Origin: Gonocerus acuteangulatus
Lineage: Eukaryota > Arthropoda > Insecta > Hemiptera > Coreidae
DNA: 64,000 bases
Assembly: GCA_946811695.1 (NCBI GenBank)
Contig: OX328126.1
Coordinates: forward strand, 80,358,214 to 80,422,213
Direction of reading: 5' to 3'
Part shown: one piece after another, positions 22,761-32,530 of the stretch
Numbering within the stretch: position 1 is the first letter of the stretch
How the letters are laid out: every line of letters starts with the position of its first letter
Program-made: the position numbers and the translations under genes
Notes under the pieces: generated by a model
Seen by the model: the letters and a program-made list of their open reading frames with translations, nothing else
What the model was told of the DNA's origin: nothing
The model's database searches: none

Positions 22761-23504
22761 GTTATGCATACAAAAGATTGCTGCATACAAGAGTTTACAC
22801 AACCTAAAGTTATATTTTTTCAATACACGCTCATTACGTCTGATTCAATAACAGGCTGGATTTTGCAATGGTGAACTGGCTTCACGGTCCATTTCGGCAG
22901 AGATGTGTGGAACTAGTGCAAGAGTTACGGCGGCCGGCTTGGTGTCCGTGCGAGGCTAATTTCGATAAAGCTTGCATAAGGGAGTGAGTGATACTATTGC
23001 AGAAATTTCTGTCATCGGTACATTCCTTATAGTTGAATCTTTCGTAAAGGCGAACTCTAAAATCGACATGATGTAGCTTAGCGATATTTATGGAAAACAA
23101 GCCAGGGGATTCGGATAAGAACAAGAATCAATTTTTAAAAATAAAGAGTTACTACTAATTAGAAAGTATTTACAAAAATAGTAACCCTCCGAAAATAGAT
23201 AACAGTTGGTTTCCCCTTGCAATAAATATTATGCAAGAGATGTCTCAAACCCACCGTAAACACTTTTACAGCACAATCAAAATATTCGAAGGAGTGGAGC
23301 GTAGAAAGAGCAAAGATGGCGGGCTAAAAAACAGGTCATTTGGAAAGCTTAGAATGCAACGCTTAATTTATTAAGCGTTGATCTTAATGATCTTACGTGA
23401 AAAATTGAAATACATGTACAACGAAATCTCAACCAACTAGGAAAAATAATACACTTTTAAATAGATTCAAACCGTACTCACTAACTACGGTTTCGGGATA
23501 CATT
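22761..23504. other. No gene seen; small hairpin
   Basis: Contains a 10-bp perfect hairpin near 23357-23380 (caacgcttaa / ttaagcgttg). No coding sequence is recognised. Confidence 0.45.
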
Positions 23505-23830
23505 GGAATATATCAGAAAATCCCAAGAAAACCCTAGATTTCTTTTTCCGTGTTCCTCAACAACGGTTATACATATGGCCCTGAAAATGGTTTCATTAGA
23601 TCCCCCCATGTCTTGTTACTTATAGCACGTGTACTTGGACGCCTAGTAACGCAAAAATGCAAGCTTTACGATTTTTTTCGCACGAATTTCGCCCCAAAAA
23701 CTATGCCCCGGTAAACGGATTCTACTAATTAACGAACTTGACCTTTCAAATCATAGGCAGCTTGAAAGTCTTCGCTTCCCGATTGCTTGTCTATGGAGGG
23801 AGGGAAGAAACGCTCTAAAAACGGGCGTTT
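23505..23830 (-). mobile_element. Family A-related fragment with left-end hairpin, (TA)n missing
   Basis: 'aaaatggtttcattagat', 'aagctttacgattttttt', 'gcgaatttcgccccaaa'-like text and 'taacgaacttgacctttcaa' follow the order of complete family A copies. The end near 23790-23820 (atggagggagggaagaaacg, then ctctaaaaa) matches the left terminal hairpin region. Confidence 0.6.
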
Positions 23831-23944
23831 TAATTATTTGTGTTTATATTTCTACAGGAAATTAGCTGACTTATCTCCGCCATATTAATTCATTATATCT
23901 ATGACTTGTCTGAATGCGGTTGAATCAATTGTGGAATAGTTGAA

Positions 23945-24884
23945 GAATGCAAGACAACGCTAAACGATCTAACAAGGAATAATAAAATAATTTACTGGGT
24001 ACCGGGACATCGAGGTATCCTGATACCGAGAGAGCAGACAAGTTGGCAGGATTGGTCTCGGAAGTAGCACTAATAGGCCCAATGCCTTTTGTCGGAGAGT
24101 CAGTAGCCTGCGCTAAAGAGGCAACTGTAACAATAGCCAATGAAACATTTCGAAAACTCTAGGTAAGACAGGAAATTATCCGTACGAAGTTCTTCATACA
24201 TCTCAGAAGTTTAGGTAAGAAGGAAATTCTCTTGAATATAACCGGAAAGGACTTGAGGGAGATTGTGGTCAATGTGTCTTGCCATATTACCATGAATAAG
24301 CATATCGTCTCTACCATATTACCATGAATAAGCATATCGTCTCTACCATATGACCATGAATAAGCATATCGTCTCTACCATATTACCATGAATAAGCATA
24401 TCGTCTCTACCATATTACCATGAATAAGCATATCGTCTCTTCCATATTACCATGAATAAGCATATCGTCTCTACCATATTACCATGAATAAGCATATCGT
24501 CTCTACCATATTACCATGAATAAGCATATCGTCTCTACCATGTCAAACTATCGAATATGCAAAATATCGCTTTTCATATTCGAGATTTTACTCTTGGATT
24601 GTGGACGATACGGCTTGTCGCAAATTGTCACAGCTCTAACCCCTTTAGAATAGACCATTTTTCGATATATTCCTTCGTCAGTGGATAGAATATGTTCGAA
24701 TATGCATACCATGAATGTGAGGTCACCACAAGTCTATAGTTACTTAGGTCGCGACCTAAGTATGTTATATTTCACAGTGTAGCACTGGGAAAAAGACAAT
24801 TCCTATATTAGGACGCCTCGATGAAGACAAAATCATGAGATCAACTGAGGTGAGACAATATCTGGAGTTCATCAGGAATTTAAG
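23945..24884 (+). pseudogene. Non-LTR retrotransposon RNase H/C-terminal relic, interrupted
   Basis: The first piece reads KIIYWVPGHRGI (from about 23990), the last RNase H block. After a frameshift near 24020 comes ERADKLAGLVSE, then PFVGES and ANETFRKL before a stop. It continues as LNITGKDLREIVVNVS and CHITMNKHIVSTM, the conserved cysteine/histidine tail. A 32-bp tandem expansion (24281-24542) and an unrelated segment (24543-about 24775) follow. The C-terminal piece then reads ILGRLDEDKIMRSTEVRQYL and ends at 24884. Block order fits jockey/R1/I-type elements encoding RNase H. Stops and shifts make it inactive. Confidence 0.75.
24281..24542. repeat. Minisatellite: 8 copies of a 32-bp unit within the LINE relic
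   Basis: 'gaataagcatatcgtctc' recurs at 24294, 24326, 24358, 24390, 24422, 24454, 24486 and 24518 (period 32). The unit is the codons for the MNKHIVSTM segment of the retroelement, so it arose by local duplication of that coding sequence; 32 is not a multiple of 3, so it breaks the frame. Confidence 0.95.
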
Positions 24885-25384
24885 ATAAGGATGACCAATT
24901 CAGGGCTTGCACTATAAGACCAAAGCTCGCTGTACAACCCGTGGTGCGGAGAGTATGGAGTTAGAATGTATTATAACCTCTTCTAAGTGTATACTAGCTT
25001 TTTTTGACCTCTCGCCAATAAAGAGAAGTTCTATAGTAGAATATTGGAAAGCCATTAGAGCATTCCATACTGGTCGGTGGTTTTTGAATTGGATAGCTGC
25101 TTATAGGTTGGATATTACTAGGTCAAGCTAACGGCTGGTCTTCCGCTCTCAGATTCTTCGTCGACTTCGCTAGTCATACTCAATCGATGTCCAATACCCA
25201 ATATCAGCCATTCATTTCCTGTTTTTGACATTCATATCACTACATTTTGACGTCAAATAATGTAGAACCCCTCCCCCGCAGTAGAGACTTTTTAATGTTA
25301 AAAAGAACCTTTAGAATCCTTCGAATTTAATGCGGGTTTAACTTATTTATTTTAACTTCCTTCAGTAGTAGTAAAATAGGAAAA
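24885..25384. other. No gene seen
   Basis: A 74-codon frame at 24907-25131 resembles nothing I recognise and sits in the 3' flank of the LINE relic. A 20-bp perfect palindrome (acttaggtcgcgacctaagt) lies just upstream at 24743-24762. Confidence 0.4.
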
Positions 25385-25607
25385 GAAAGAAGAAATGTCA
25401 TCGCTTTAAAAATGGGTTCATTAGATTCCTTACGTTAGAAAATCTATAGAAAGTATACCTAGAAGCCTGTAAAGGCAAAGACGTGAAATATACGATTTTT
25501 TCAGTCGAATTATGACGATTAGGCTCGTAAACGAACTTGACATTTCAATTCAGAAAAAGTATTTTTGTATTAAATTTCATCATAATCGGAAATTTCAGCA
25601 AACAGAC

Positions 25608-25661
<54 letters not shown>
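25385..25661 (-). mobile_element. Family A-related fragment ending in (TA)n
   Basis: 'aaaaatgggttcattagatt', 'atacgattttttcagtcgaa', 'gtaaacgaacttgacatttc', 'aaatttcatcataatcggaa' and 'gcaaacagacatgtg' precede a (TA)n tract (25615-25660), the family A order. The side beyond the (TA)n does not match. Confidence 0.55.
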
Positions 25662-25809
25662 TGAACATGAGTTTAAAACTCGTATGCACACTTCCGGTAA
25701 ACGAGAACATAAGGCGGCGAAACCATAGGACATAACAGACAATTTCCCTAGTGTGCTGTAAGGAATCAGACACATCATTAATAAGACTGATTTATTCCAT
25801 GTATGTATG

Positions 25810-25857
<48 letters not shown>
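25810..25857. repeat. (TA)n microsatellite
   Basis: TA tract flanked by 'gtatgtatgt' and 'tacatacata', which are themselves inverted. Confidence 0.95.
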
Positions 25858-25859
<2 letters not shown>

Positions 25860-26248
25860 CATACATACATATTTTTTTTTTAAAAATTGACTCAACAACA
25901 TGTTCTTGACATGGATTTTTCGATCCATATATTAGTATAGGACACTATGTCCTGTTCCCATAAATAACGAAGATAAGACAGTGAAAAATAAAATCATGTC
26001 CGTTTTCATTAGAGGTAAAAGACACCATGTGGAGGACTTTTGTTTGACTATGATCAATATTTCCAATGATCTATCAAAGCCAATAACAATGTGAAAAATT
26101 GTCTTCAAACTGTTTCTTTAAGTAACGAAGAAAGATATTTTAATATTTCAAATGGAAAATTGGCTCTCCTGAACAATTGCAAATATGTGACATACTGTCC
26201 TTTACTTCAGGGGTACAAAAATATATTATGGGTCAGTTCAACCTAGCC
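25858..26248. other. No gene seen
   Basis: AT-rich. No recognised feature. Confidence 0.5.
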
Positions 26249-26875
26249 ATGATACCCATGATCGCAGATTTTAATGAAACATGTTTGTTCCTTTCATGGA
26301 AAAAAGTAAGAATAGAAAATAGTTTTGCTCTATCTCAAATGGTTTATTTTTTATGCTGTGTTAAAGTTTTTGAAATTTTGCAGTTTTCATCGATTGGACT
26401 AAGGAAATGCAATTTGTTTTTGCTTAGACAATAGATCACACCTTCTTTATTCATCAACCAATGTTGATGACAGTTTTTATTACAATACTTCAATAGATAA
26501 GGAAACCAGAAAGAAATTAATATAACCTTAAAGTAATAGTCTGAAAAAATCCTATAATTTTTTTAAATAAAATATGGCGTACCACACTAACTGGAATGTC
26601 ATCAAAAGGGAAAAAGATAATCACAAAAGTATTTTTTTTATTATTATACTAAAAGGAATACTCTATCACCTGAAAAAATAAAATTTATGGTTTTTTCACT
26701 CTTTCATTATTTTTCGTCAAAGGCAAAAAAAAAAAAATATGTTCAATTAAAATTTTTAACATAAACGCATTCAATTATTCGAGATAGAGCAAAACTATTT
26801 TAAATCCTTACTAATATCCATAAAAGGAACAAACATCCTAAGTTTCATTGACATCTGAGATCATGGGTGTCAAAT
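26249..26875. mobile_element. Inverted-repeat element, about 95-bp imperfect arms
   Basis: 26249-26345 (with acccatgatcgcagatttta, tttgttcctttcatgg and agttttgctctatctc) is an imperfect inverted copy of 26780-26875, spaced by about 430 bp of AT-rich DNA. No transposase is visible. The ends and target duplication are unresolved. Confidence 0.6.
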
Positions 26876-26924
26876 CGTACTTTTTTGCGATGGATTTGAC
26901 ATGGAATGACACATGAACAAATAT

Positions 26925-27032
26925 GAACCTACGATATTTTCGTCACCTATGAGCTGTGAAACATTTTCTAGTCGGCACTTTACGTCATAAGCGGGTTTCC
27001 TCCGTATCGATAAGATAGGAAACCCGCTAAAA
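26925..27032 (-). mobile_element. Family A left terminus with hairpin
   Basis: 'gaacctacgatattttcg', 'gctgtgaaacattttctagt', 'cggcactttacgtcataagc' and the hairpin gcgggtttcct / aggaaacccgc ending in 'taaaaca' match the left terminal region of family A. The element's remainder to the left is replaced by the inverted-repeat element. Confidence 0.62.
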
Positions 27033-27121
27033 CATATGTTATCAACAAACATGAGCATTTTTGGTCTTATCTTAGTATATTGTTGTAAGTGAAAGTTTCG
27101 CAAGTGTTTCAAATAACGTTG

Positions 27122-27165
27122 TATGAAAACGCCTAAGGATGACGCAGTTCCTGCGAGACGGACTA
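27122..27165 (+). mobile_element. Family A right terminus, solo
   Basis: 'gaaaacgcctaaggatgacg', then 'cagttcctgcgagacggact' is a clear right-end tail with the GCAG-TTC-CTGC hairpin. Confidence 0.62.
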
Positions 27166-27771
27166 CTATTTAACTATGTAATAAAAATTATTCACTTGTC
27201 GCCTAACATTTCCAGCTTTTAAAAGGAAAACCCCAAATGTAACAGACATATTCCAGGAGTAAACAGATAATGGCTTACTTCGGCTGGTATTGGCCGTGTC
27301 CTGTCTGTAAGATAAACAGCCTACAAGGAACCGATAAACTTGTAAGCAGCCTACAATCTGTATGCATTGTTGAAGATATAAATCGATGCATATAGCCGAT
27401 ATAATATAGTCGATCCCCGATCCGATAGGAAACCACTGGCGGAGAGGAGAACCCGTTAATCGGGCTGTCTCCCATCTCCTCCCGGGCTGCGGGCCATACT
27501 TGGACTCCGCGCTGAGAAATGTAGAAGACTTACCTGAACACATTGGCTACTAGGATGTATGCCTCGTTACGCTGCAATTAATAAGGAACTGTGACATCAT
27601 AGTGAGTTTTCATACAGTTGGAGGGTTTGGAATAATAACAAGCTAGAACTTGGAATAGGTAGCACATCACATCGCTATTAACCCCCCCCCCCCCCCTAAA
27701 AGAAATATTTTTCTCTGAACTAAGTAACTATGTTTAATTTATGAAGGTAGAAATTGTCAGGGTTCGGTCGT
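27166..27771. other. No gene seen
   Basis: Two overlapping minus frames (27166-27543; 27275-27475) are not recognised and do not resemble each other's families. A poly-C tract lies near 27683-27697. Confidence 0.4.
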
Positions 27772-27850
27772 TGTTTCTTAACAAAACTTTATTTTATATG
27801 TGAAAATGGGTTTTATCGTTTGCCGACGTTTTGGCTTGAAATTCAAGTAT
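27772..27850 (-). mobile_element. Retroelement terminus-like segment (possible Penelope-like)
   Basis: Read on the minus strand it has 'agccaaaacgtcgg', an AATAAA-rich stretch and 'gaccgaaccc'. A homologous arrangement is at 32455-32530. The GCCnAAACGTC phrase with a preceding CTGANGA box (present at 32524-32530) is typical of hammerhead-containing ends of Penelope-like elements. Assignment is tentative. Confidence 0.3.
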
Positions 27851-27867
27851 TGGGCTGTAAAACAAGT

Positions 27868-28560
27868 ATTGGCTTGTCCGGAAAATAATGCAGGATTTTG
27901 GTATTAAAATTAAAAAAAAAAAAGGTTCTTTAATCATACTCTCAATACATTTTTCCCAACGAGTTTTAATACCGTCTGAACAGAATTCACAAATTCTTAG
28001 AATTTGTCTCTAATTCCATAAATATTTTATGTTGTAAGTAGTGGTTCAGGTGTCTAAAGAAATGGTGGTCAGTAGGCGCAAGGTCCGGAGAGTATGGCGG
28101 ATGTGACTAGAAAAAGGCAATTTTTGTTTCGGGAAAGAATTGCAGCGCAAACTTCATAGCGTTGATTTGTTTGGCGATGATTTAATGCGTGAGGAACCCA
28201 ACTTTCGAGCTTTTTCACTTTTCCAATCGCCTTGAGATGGTCATGGACGGTCGATTTGCTAACTCAACGTTTTTCGATGTTCTCGAACAGTTATTCTGGA
28301 GTTTTCTTCCATCTATGTTCGCATCAAGAGAGGAAGGCCTTCCGCGACTTTCTTAATCTTTAAGGCCGATGTCTAAATCCAGAAATTTTTTAGAGCACCT
28401 TTGAACAATGCAACCATTAACATTCCCCTTGCCCTAGACTTGGTTGATGTTTCTAGCCGTCTGGGCTCCGCTTCTGCCCAGTTTAAACTCTTAAAAGCCA
28501 GCCGTTCGCAGTCACGGATGCTGTGTTTTCACCCTATGAATGTGCTTGTTCAGGTTGCAA
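27868..28560 (-). pseudogene. Mariner transposase pseudogene lacking its catalytic core
   Basis: The minus strand reads, in order, a STVHDHLKAIGKVKKLESW block, VPHALNHRQTNQRYEVC, AILSRNKN, then directly HPPYSPDLAP-T-HHFF, and a C-terminal FC-DGIKTR-GKCIES-like tail before a stop near 27900. This is the order of mariner transposases (second HTH, linker, catalytic domain end), but the segment between SRNKN and YSPDLAP that would hold the first two catalytic aspartates is deleted. The downstream end 'tattggcttgtccggaaaat' at about 27868-27887 looks like a mariner TIR next to a TA target. Non-functional. Confidence 0.78.
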
Positions 28561-28630
28561 TGTCCTAATTATTCCAGTTGCTTCCCGATAATTAATACAT
28601 AACACAGGCAAACAAAATTAAAAAAAATGA

Positions 28631-29112
28631 TCTTTTCCAAAGACACCATACAATTATTCCGTCCGTTTCACCCCAGCACGTCAGGTTTAAGATCATAAAC
28701 ACGCATAAAGAGCACGTGGGAAGAAGAAATAACTAGAGGTTCCATGGTTTTGAGGGTCACTGAATTCGAATCCGAGGTCTCTTTCAGCCCATCGGCGCAA
28801 AATCAAGGTTATTTAAAGAAAAAAATATGTCTATTTAGCAAAAATGAATTTTTGACTGCCGATTCATTTTTGCAAAATAAACATATTTGTCCTTGAAATG
28901 ACCTTGATTTGCGCCGATAGGGTGAAACAGACCTCGGATTCGAATTCAGCGAACAATGGAAGCTCTAGTAATTTTTCCTTAAACGACTTCATACAAAATT
29001 TGACGTTCAAATGATCCTAAATCTGACGTAATGGGGTGAAACGGACTATCGATTCGGATTCAGCGTGTCGATAAACATAAGAATATATGTATGGTGTCTT
29101 TGGAAAATACCA
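28631..29112. mobile_element. Palindromic fold-back element, about 480 bp
   Basis: Both ends carry 'ccaaagacaccatac' / 'gtatggtgtctttgg' in inverted orientation. Inside, 28745-28855 (gaattcgaatccgaggtctc; atcggcgcaaaatcaaggtt; atttagcaaaaatgaat) is the inverted partner of 28860-28970. The element is thus nearly one long imperfect palindrome. Direct copies of 'taattattcca' lie outside at about 28567 and 29133, a possible target duplication or part of a larger element. No coding sequence is visible. Confidence 0.7.
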
Positions 29113-30238
29113 CTTTTTTATTTTGTGTCTGTGTAATTATTCCAATAGCTGCCTAAATGAAAACGTCTTATAGAAAGTGGAGAAATCCGCTAATACATAA
29201 AAATACAAATTTGGACTCCAGGTTTTGTCATAAACAAACTTACATGGAAGTAGCGACTTCCAAAAGGATCAATTCTACCTCTCCCTTTAGCACTGATGAA
29301 AACTCATTTTGATATAAAAAAGTAGTTTTATCTATTTATTCTGATGGAACCTCGAATTGAGATGTGTGGATGCGGAAGATGGATGAGATCTTAGAAGATG
29401 GATGGACGTAGTTCACAAGATGGATGGGATCTTGAATCCAAGGAGGGTTGGAGCGGCCTAAAGTGAGTGAGGGATTTCGTACAACTTTTTCCGGCAACAT
29501 CTCTCTTTTAATACTACGATTTATCTTCTTTGTAGAATACATCTTCCTCATTTATTAGTTTGTACAGAATTAAATAAACTCTCAAACATTCACCAGTCTA
29601 ATTACACACAATCATAAACAAATTAACACTGCTTGGAATGTACTCCTAAACAAACTAATAAGCCACTAAAATCGCGACTCTCTAAGAGAAAAAATTGGAT
29701 ATTCATTAAGCCGTTTGAAATAAAAAGAAGATGATATTTATTTATTTATTCACGGAGCTTCACAACGGCAAGGTGATTTGCTCAGATAAAAATAATCAAT
29801 AAACTGTATGAAGGGTAGAGAATATAAATTCATAATATTCAATTTCTAAAAAATAAAAAAAATAATAATAAATAAATAAAAAATAAATAAATACACAAAA
29901 TAAAAAATTTAAATTAAAAAAAATTAATAATAATATTAATATAAAATAAAATAAATAATTAAATCAAAACGAATAATTGATTTATTAATTTAATTTATAG
30001 AATATAAGAAAATAAAGAATGACAAAGTGCGATAGCAATAAATAATAATTTTTTTAATGCAAGAAGAAAATCATTATTGTGTGTAAATTGTAGGATATTA
30101 AATATAAAGACTTTATTTTCAATTTTGGAGCCTCTCCTGACACAACCACGTACACACACACACACATACACGCAGGAACATACACTCACAAAACATACAT
30201 TTACACTCGTTTCATTGACGCATACACAGTAGGTTGTG
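29113..30238. other. No gene seen; very AT-rich
   Basis: 29700-30000 is extremely A/T-rich (repeated 'aataaat'), then a (CA)n-like stretch near 30140-30200. Minus frames here (29336-29551; 29995-30252) are not recognised. Confidence 0.5.
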
Positions 30239-30495
30239 TCATATTTTGTCATAAAGTTTTATTTTATGTAAGTGTTGTAAAATGGTAGCAATGTGAGGGC
30301 TTTGTTCGGAAAATAGTTCAGGCATGTGATATGGTATAGTTATGTAGTCTCATGTTTTGCATTCTGTTAGTAAGTGTTTAATTGTCAGTGGCCTGTTGCA
30401 TGTCTGGCATATCGGTCTGTCTTGTTTTGTCATGAGATAGGAATGTGTTAAGTGTGTATGTCCAATGCGTAGTCTTTTAATTACAACTTCAAGAT
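30239..30495 (-). pseudogene. Non-LTR retrotransposon ORF2 C-terminus (family 1)
   Basis: Minus-strand translation gives KRLRIGHTHLTHSYLM, then RPICQTCNRPLTIKHLLTEC, one in-frame stop, and an otherwise open tail ending ...LYDKI before a stop at 30239-30241. The LRIGH-x3-TH-YL and C-x2-C-x7-H-x4-C motifs mark the extreme C-terminus of RNase H-bearing non-LTR elements. Upstream domains are absent (5' truncation is usual for LINEs). Related tails lie at 31385-31576, 35509-35895, 47530-47793 and 50713-50873. Confidence 0.8.
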
Positions 30496-30505
30496 GATAT
30501 TTTAC

Positions 30506-30510
<5 letters not shown>

Positions 30511-30554
<44 letters not shown>

Positions 30555-30567
30555 AATATATATATAT

Positions 30568-30599
<32 letters not shown>
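30511..30599. repeat. (TA)n microsatellite
   Basis: TA tract with two 'aaata' interruptions, directly before a tRNA-like SINE head. Confidence 0.95.
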
Positions 30600-30600
30600 G

Positions 30601-30769
30601 CGGCCAGGTTAGCTCAGTGGTAGAGCACTGGACTAATAAGCTGGAGGACCTGAGTTCAAATCCCGAGCAAACACTAAAGATTTTTTCTTCAAGTGTCTTA
30701 GTTCATGGGTTGAATTCGGACTCCCTGACCGTCCCTAGGCAAATCCAGCCTTTAATTATTTTATTAATG

Positions 30770-30770
<1 letters not shown>
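30601..30770 (+). mobile_element. tRNA-like SINE flanked by (TA)n on both sides
   Basis: The box A-like 'ttagctcagtggtagagc' and box B-like 'gagttcaaatccc' lie 30 nt apart in a tRNA-sized segment (30601-30673). A non-tRNA body follows up to 'ttaatgg', then another (TA)n (30772-30815). The acceptor ends do not pair, so it is not a working tRNA gene. A second copy starts at 41847. Confidence 0.65.

Positions 30771-30771
<1 letters not shown>

Positions 30772-30815
<44 letters not shown>
30772..30815. repeat. (TA)n microsatellite
   Basis: Pure TA tract closing the SINE-like unit. Confidence 0.96.
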
Positions 30816-30816
<1 letters not shown>

Positions 30817-31017
30817 TACGTATATAAAACAAGATTCAACTGAATAAATGTAATAAAAAGAAATATAAACTACAGTTCATTTATATTTAAAATACATTAA
30901 ATAGAAATATAAAACACAAACTAATTAAAATAAAGTACATAAGCGTAATCAGATCTATAGGATATTAAAATAAACAATTAAAATTGAACGCACAAGTAGA
31001 AGAAGGTAGATTGATTG
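30816..31017. other. No gene seen
   Basis: AT-rich. No recognised feature. Confidence 0.5.
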
Positions 31018-31576
31018 TTTTTTTATAAAAGCTCGTGTTCTTTAAATAATGTAATTTAGTGTTGATGTGAGGGCTACCTTCTGCGAGTAATGTTTGTAAG
31101 TCGCGTGCATGGGCGTATATAGAAAATAATTTCGGAGGGGGTTGGGAAAATTTCGGGGGGGAGGGGGGCTGAGAACATTTCCGGTGTACGGAATAGTAAC
31201 AATTTAGATCTTGGAAGAGTTTTAGCCAACTTAAACGCTATTACACCCAAAATAGAATATGTTTTATGAACTAAATGATCTTATTTAATTTATTTTTAAG
31301 GGTTTTATAAAATTTTTACCGATCAAATCAAAATTTCGGGGGGGGGGGCAGCCCCCTCAGCCCCCCCCCTTATATACACCCATGGTCGTGTGGCATGAGT
31401 AAATTATCTTGTCTTCTGCAGTCTGTCAGTATGTGTTTTATCGTCAGGGTAACATTACACAGTGAGCACACGGGTCTGTCTTGTCTTTCTATTAAGTATG
31501 AATGTGTTATAAGTGAGTGTCCAATTCTTAGTCTGGCTAAGAAAATTTGATCTCTTCTGTTTAACGACAACTGACT
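31018..31576 (-). pseudogene. Non-LTR retrotransposon ORF2 C-terminus split by a hAT-type MITE
   Basis: Minus-strand frame from 31576 reads LSLNRRDQIFLARLRIGHS, then THSYLIERQDRPVCSLCN, then TIKHILTDC. It continues to 31385, where the MITE (31108-31384) interrupts. The same frame resumes at about 31107 with ...DLQTLLAEGSPHINTKLHYLKNT. Cys/His motif C-x2-C-x7-H-x4-C is present. Without the MITE and its duplicated 8 bp the reading frame is continuous, so the LINE inserted first. 5' domains are missing. Confidence 0.8.
31108..31384 (+). mobile_element. hAT-type MITE copy M2 (277 bp)
   Basis: TIRs 'catgggcgtatata' and 'tatatacacccatg'. Flanking 8-mers gtcgcgtg (31100-31107) and gtcgtgtg (31385-31392) match at 7 of 8. 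G-rich and C-rich subterminal blocks and the shared interior identify the family. It interrupts a LINE C-terminus. Confidence 0.85.
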
Positions 31577-31599
31577 TTAAAGAAAAAGACAACTGCCTT

Positions 31600-32272
31600 T
31601 AAAGAAAACAATATAAAATAGTTTTAAAAGCTGACCTCAACCTTGAATCTATCCTTGAATAGATATTTGCTGGCATTACGAATTCCATCGAGCGACATCA
31701 GGTAAATGCTAACATTGCAATGAGACAATGCAATTCCATAGGCTATTTCTCAACAAGCATACTTGAAGAAATAGATAACACAGCACAATGCATATTTCCC
31801 CGATGGAATCTATAAACAGAATATCAGTCCTGCATTTAAATACATAAAAATCCTTCCTACTCCGTACTAAAGCTATACCTACGACTCTTGAGTAAATGTC
31901 AATACAGCTGAGTAATTGAACAGGAATTTCTTGCTACTTCGCTTTATCAAATAGATATAAAAAATAGCTGTTCCAAAGCATGGCAGCGGTAATAACTAGG
32001 GAACGGATGTTCATGTATGATAAAATTCAAAATATGTACATATATATTATATTTAAGTATTTATAATGAAATATGTAATAAAAATTCAAAATATGTAGTA
32101 AACGAATACCAAAAATACTATAAAATATTAAGACGAAAAGCATACATAATTAGTACGAACTCTGTTATTATAAAAGGAAAGAACTAAAGTTGAAAATATA
32201 AAGAACAAAATGACTAAAACATTTTATAAAATATTAAAAATAAAGCATAAATAAAAATTAGCAACTCATTTT
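31600..32272. other. No gene seen
   Basis: AT-rich unique-looking DNA. Confidence 0.5.
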
Positions 32273-32454
32273 AAAAAGTCCGACTCGCAGGAACTGCATC
32301 ATCTTAGCGCGGTTCCGTTCTTATCTCTAGACTCATTTAAAATGATTAAAATAGAAGATGTTATTATTTTGGGTCCACATTTCTAGAAAGCATGAAGATT
32401 AGATAGTTAGCCGTCGAGGTGATAAGTAAAGATGGAATGGTTGGGATTCGGTTA

Positions 32455-32530
32455 AATAAACCTCAATACGATTTTTCTTAAAAAATCTATATTTAGGACG
32501 TTTTGGCTAGTCAGTGGTAGCCTTCGTCAG
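32455..32530 (-). mobile_element. Hammerhead-like/Penelope-like segment inside A1
   Basis: Minus strand has CTGACGA, GGCTA...TAGCC able to pair, then AAAACGTC. This resembles a hammerhead core but with AAAAC in place of GAAAC. Its 3' flank resembles 27772-27850. It is not present in the other family A copies, so it is probably a nested relic. Confidence 0.35.

Noticed and set aside
30601..30673. A functional tRNA gene
   Set aside because: Acceptor ends do not pair and the anticodon arm is irregular. A second decayed copy exists and both sit at (TA)n tracts, so SINE heads are the better reading. The same applies at 41847, 49053 and 60980.
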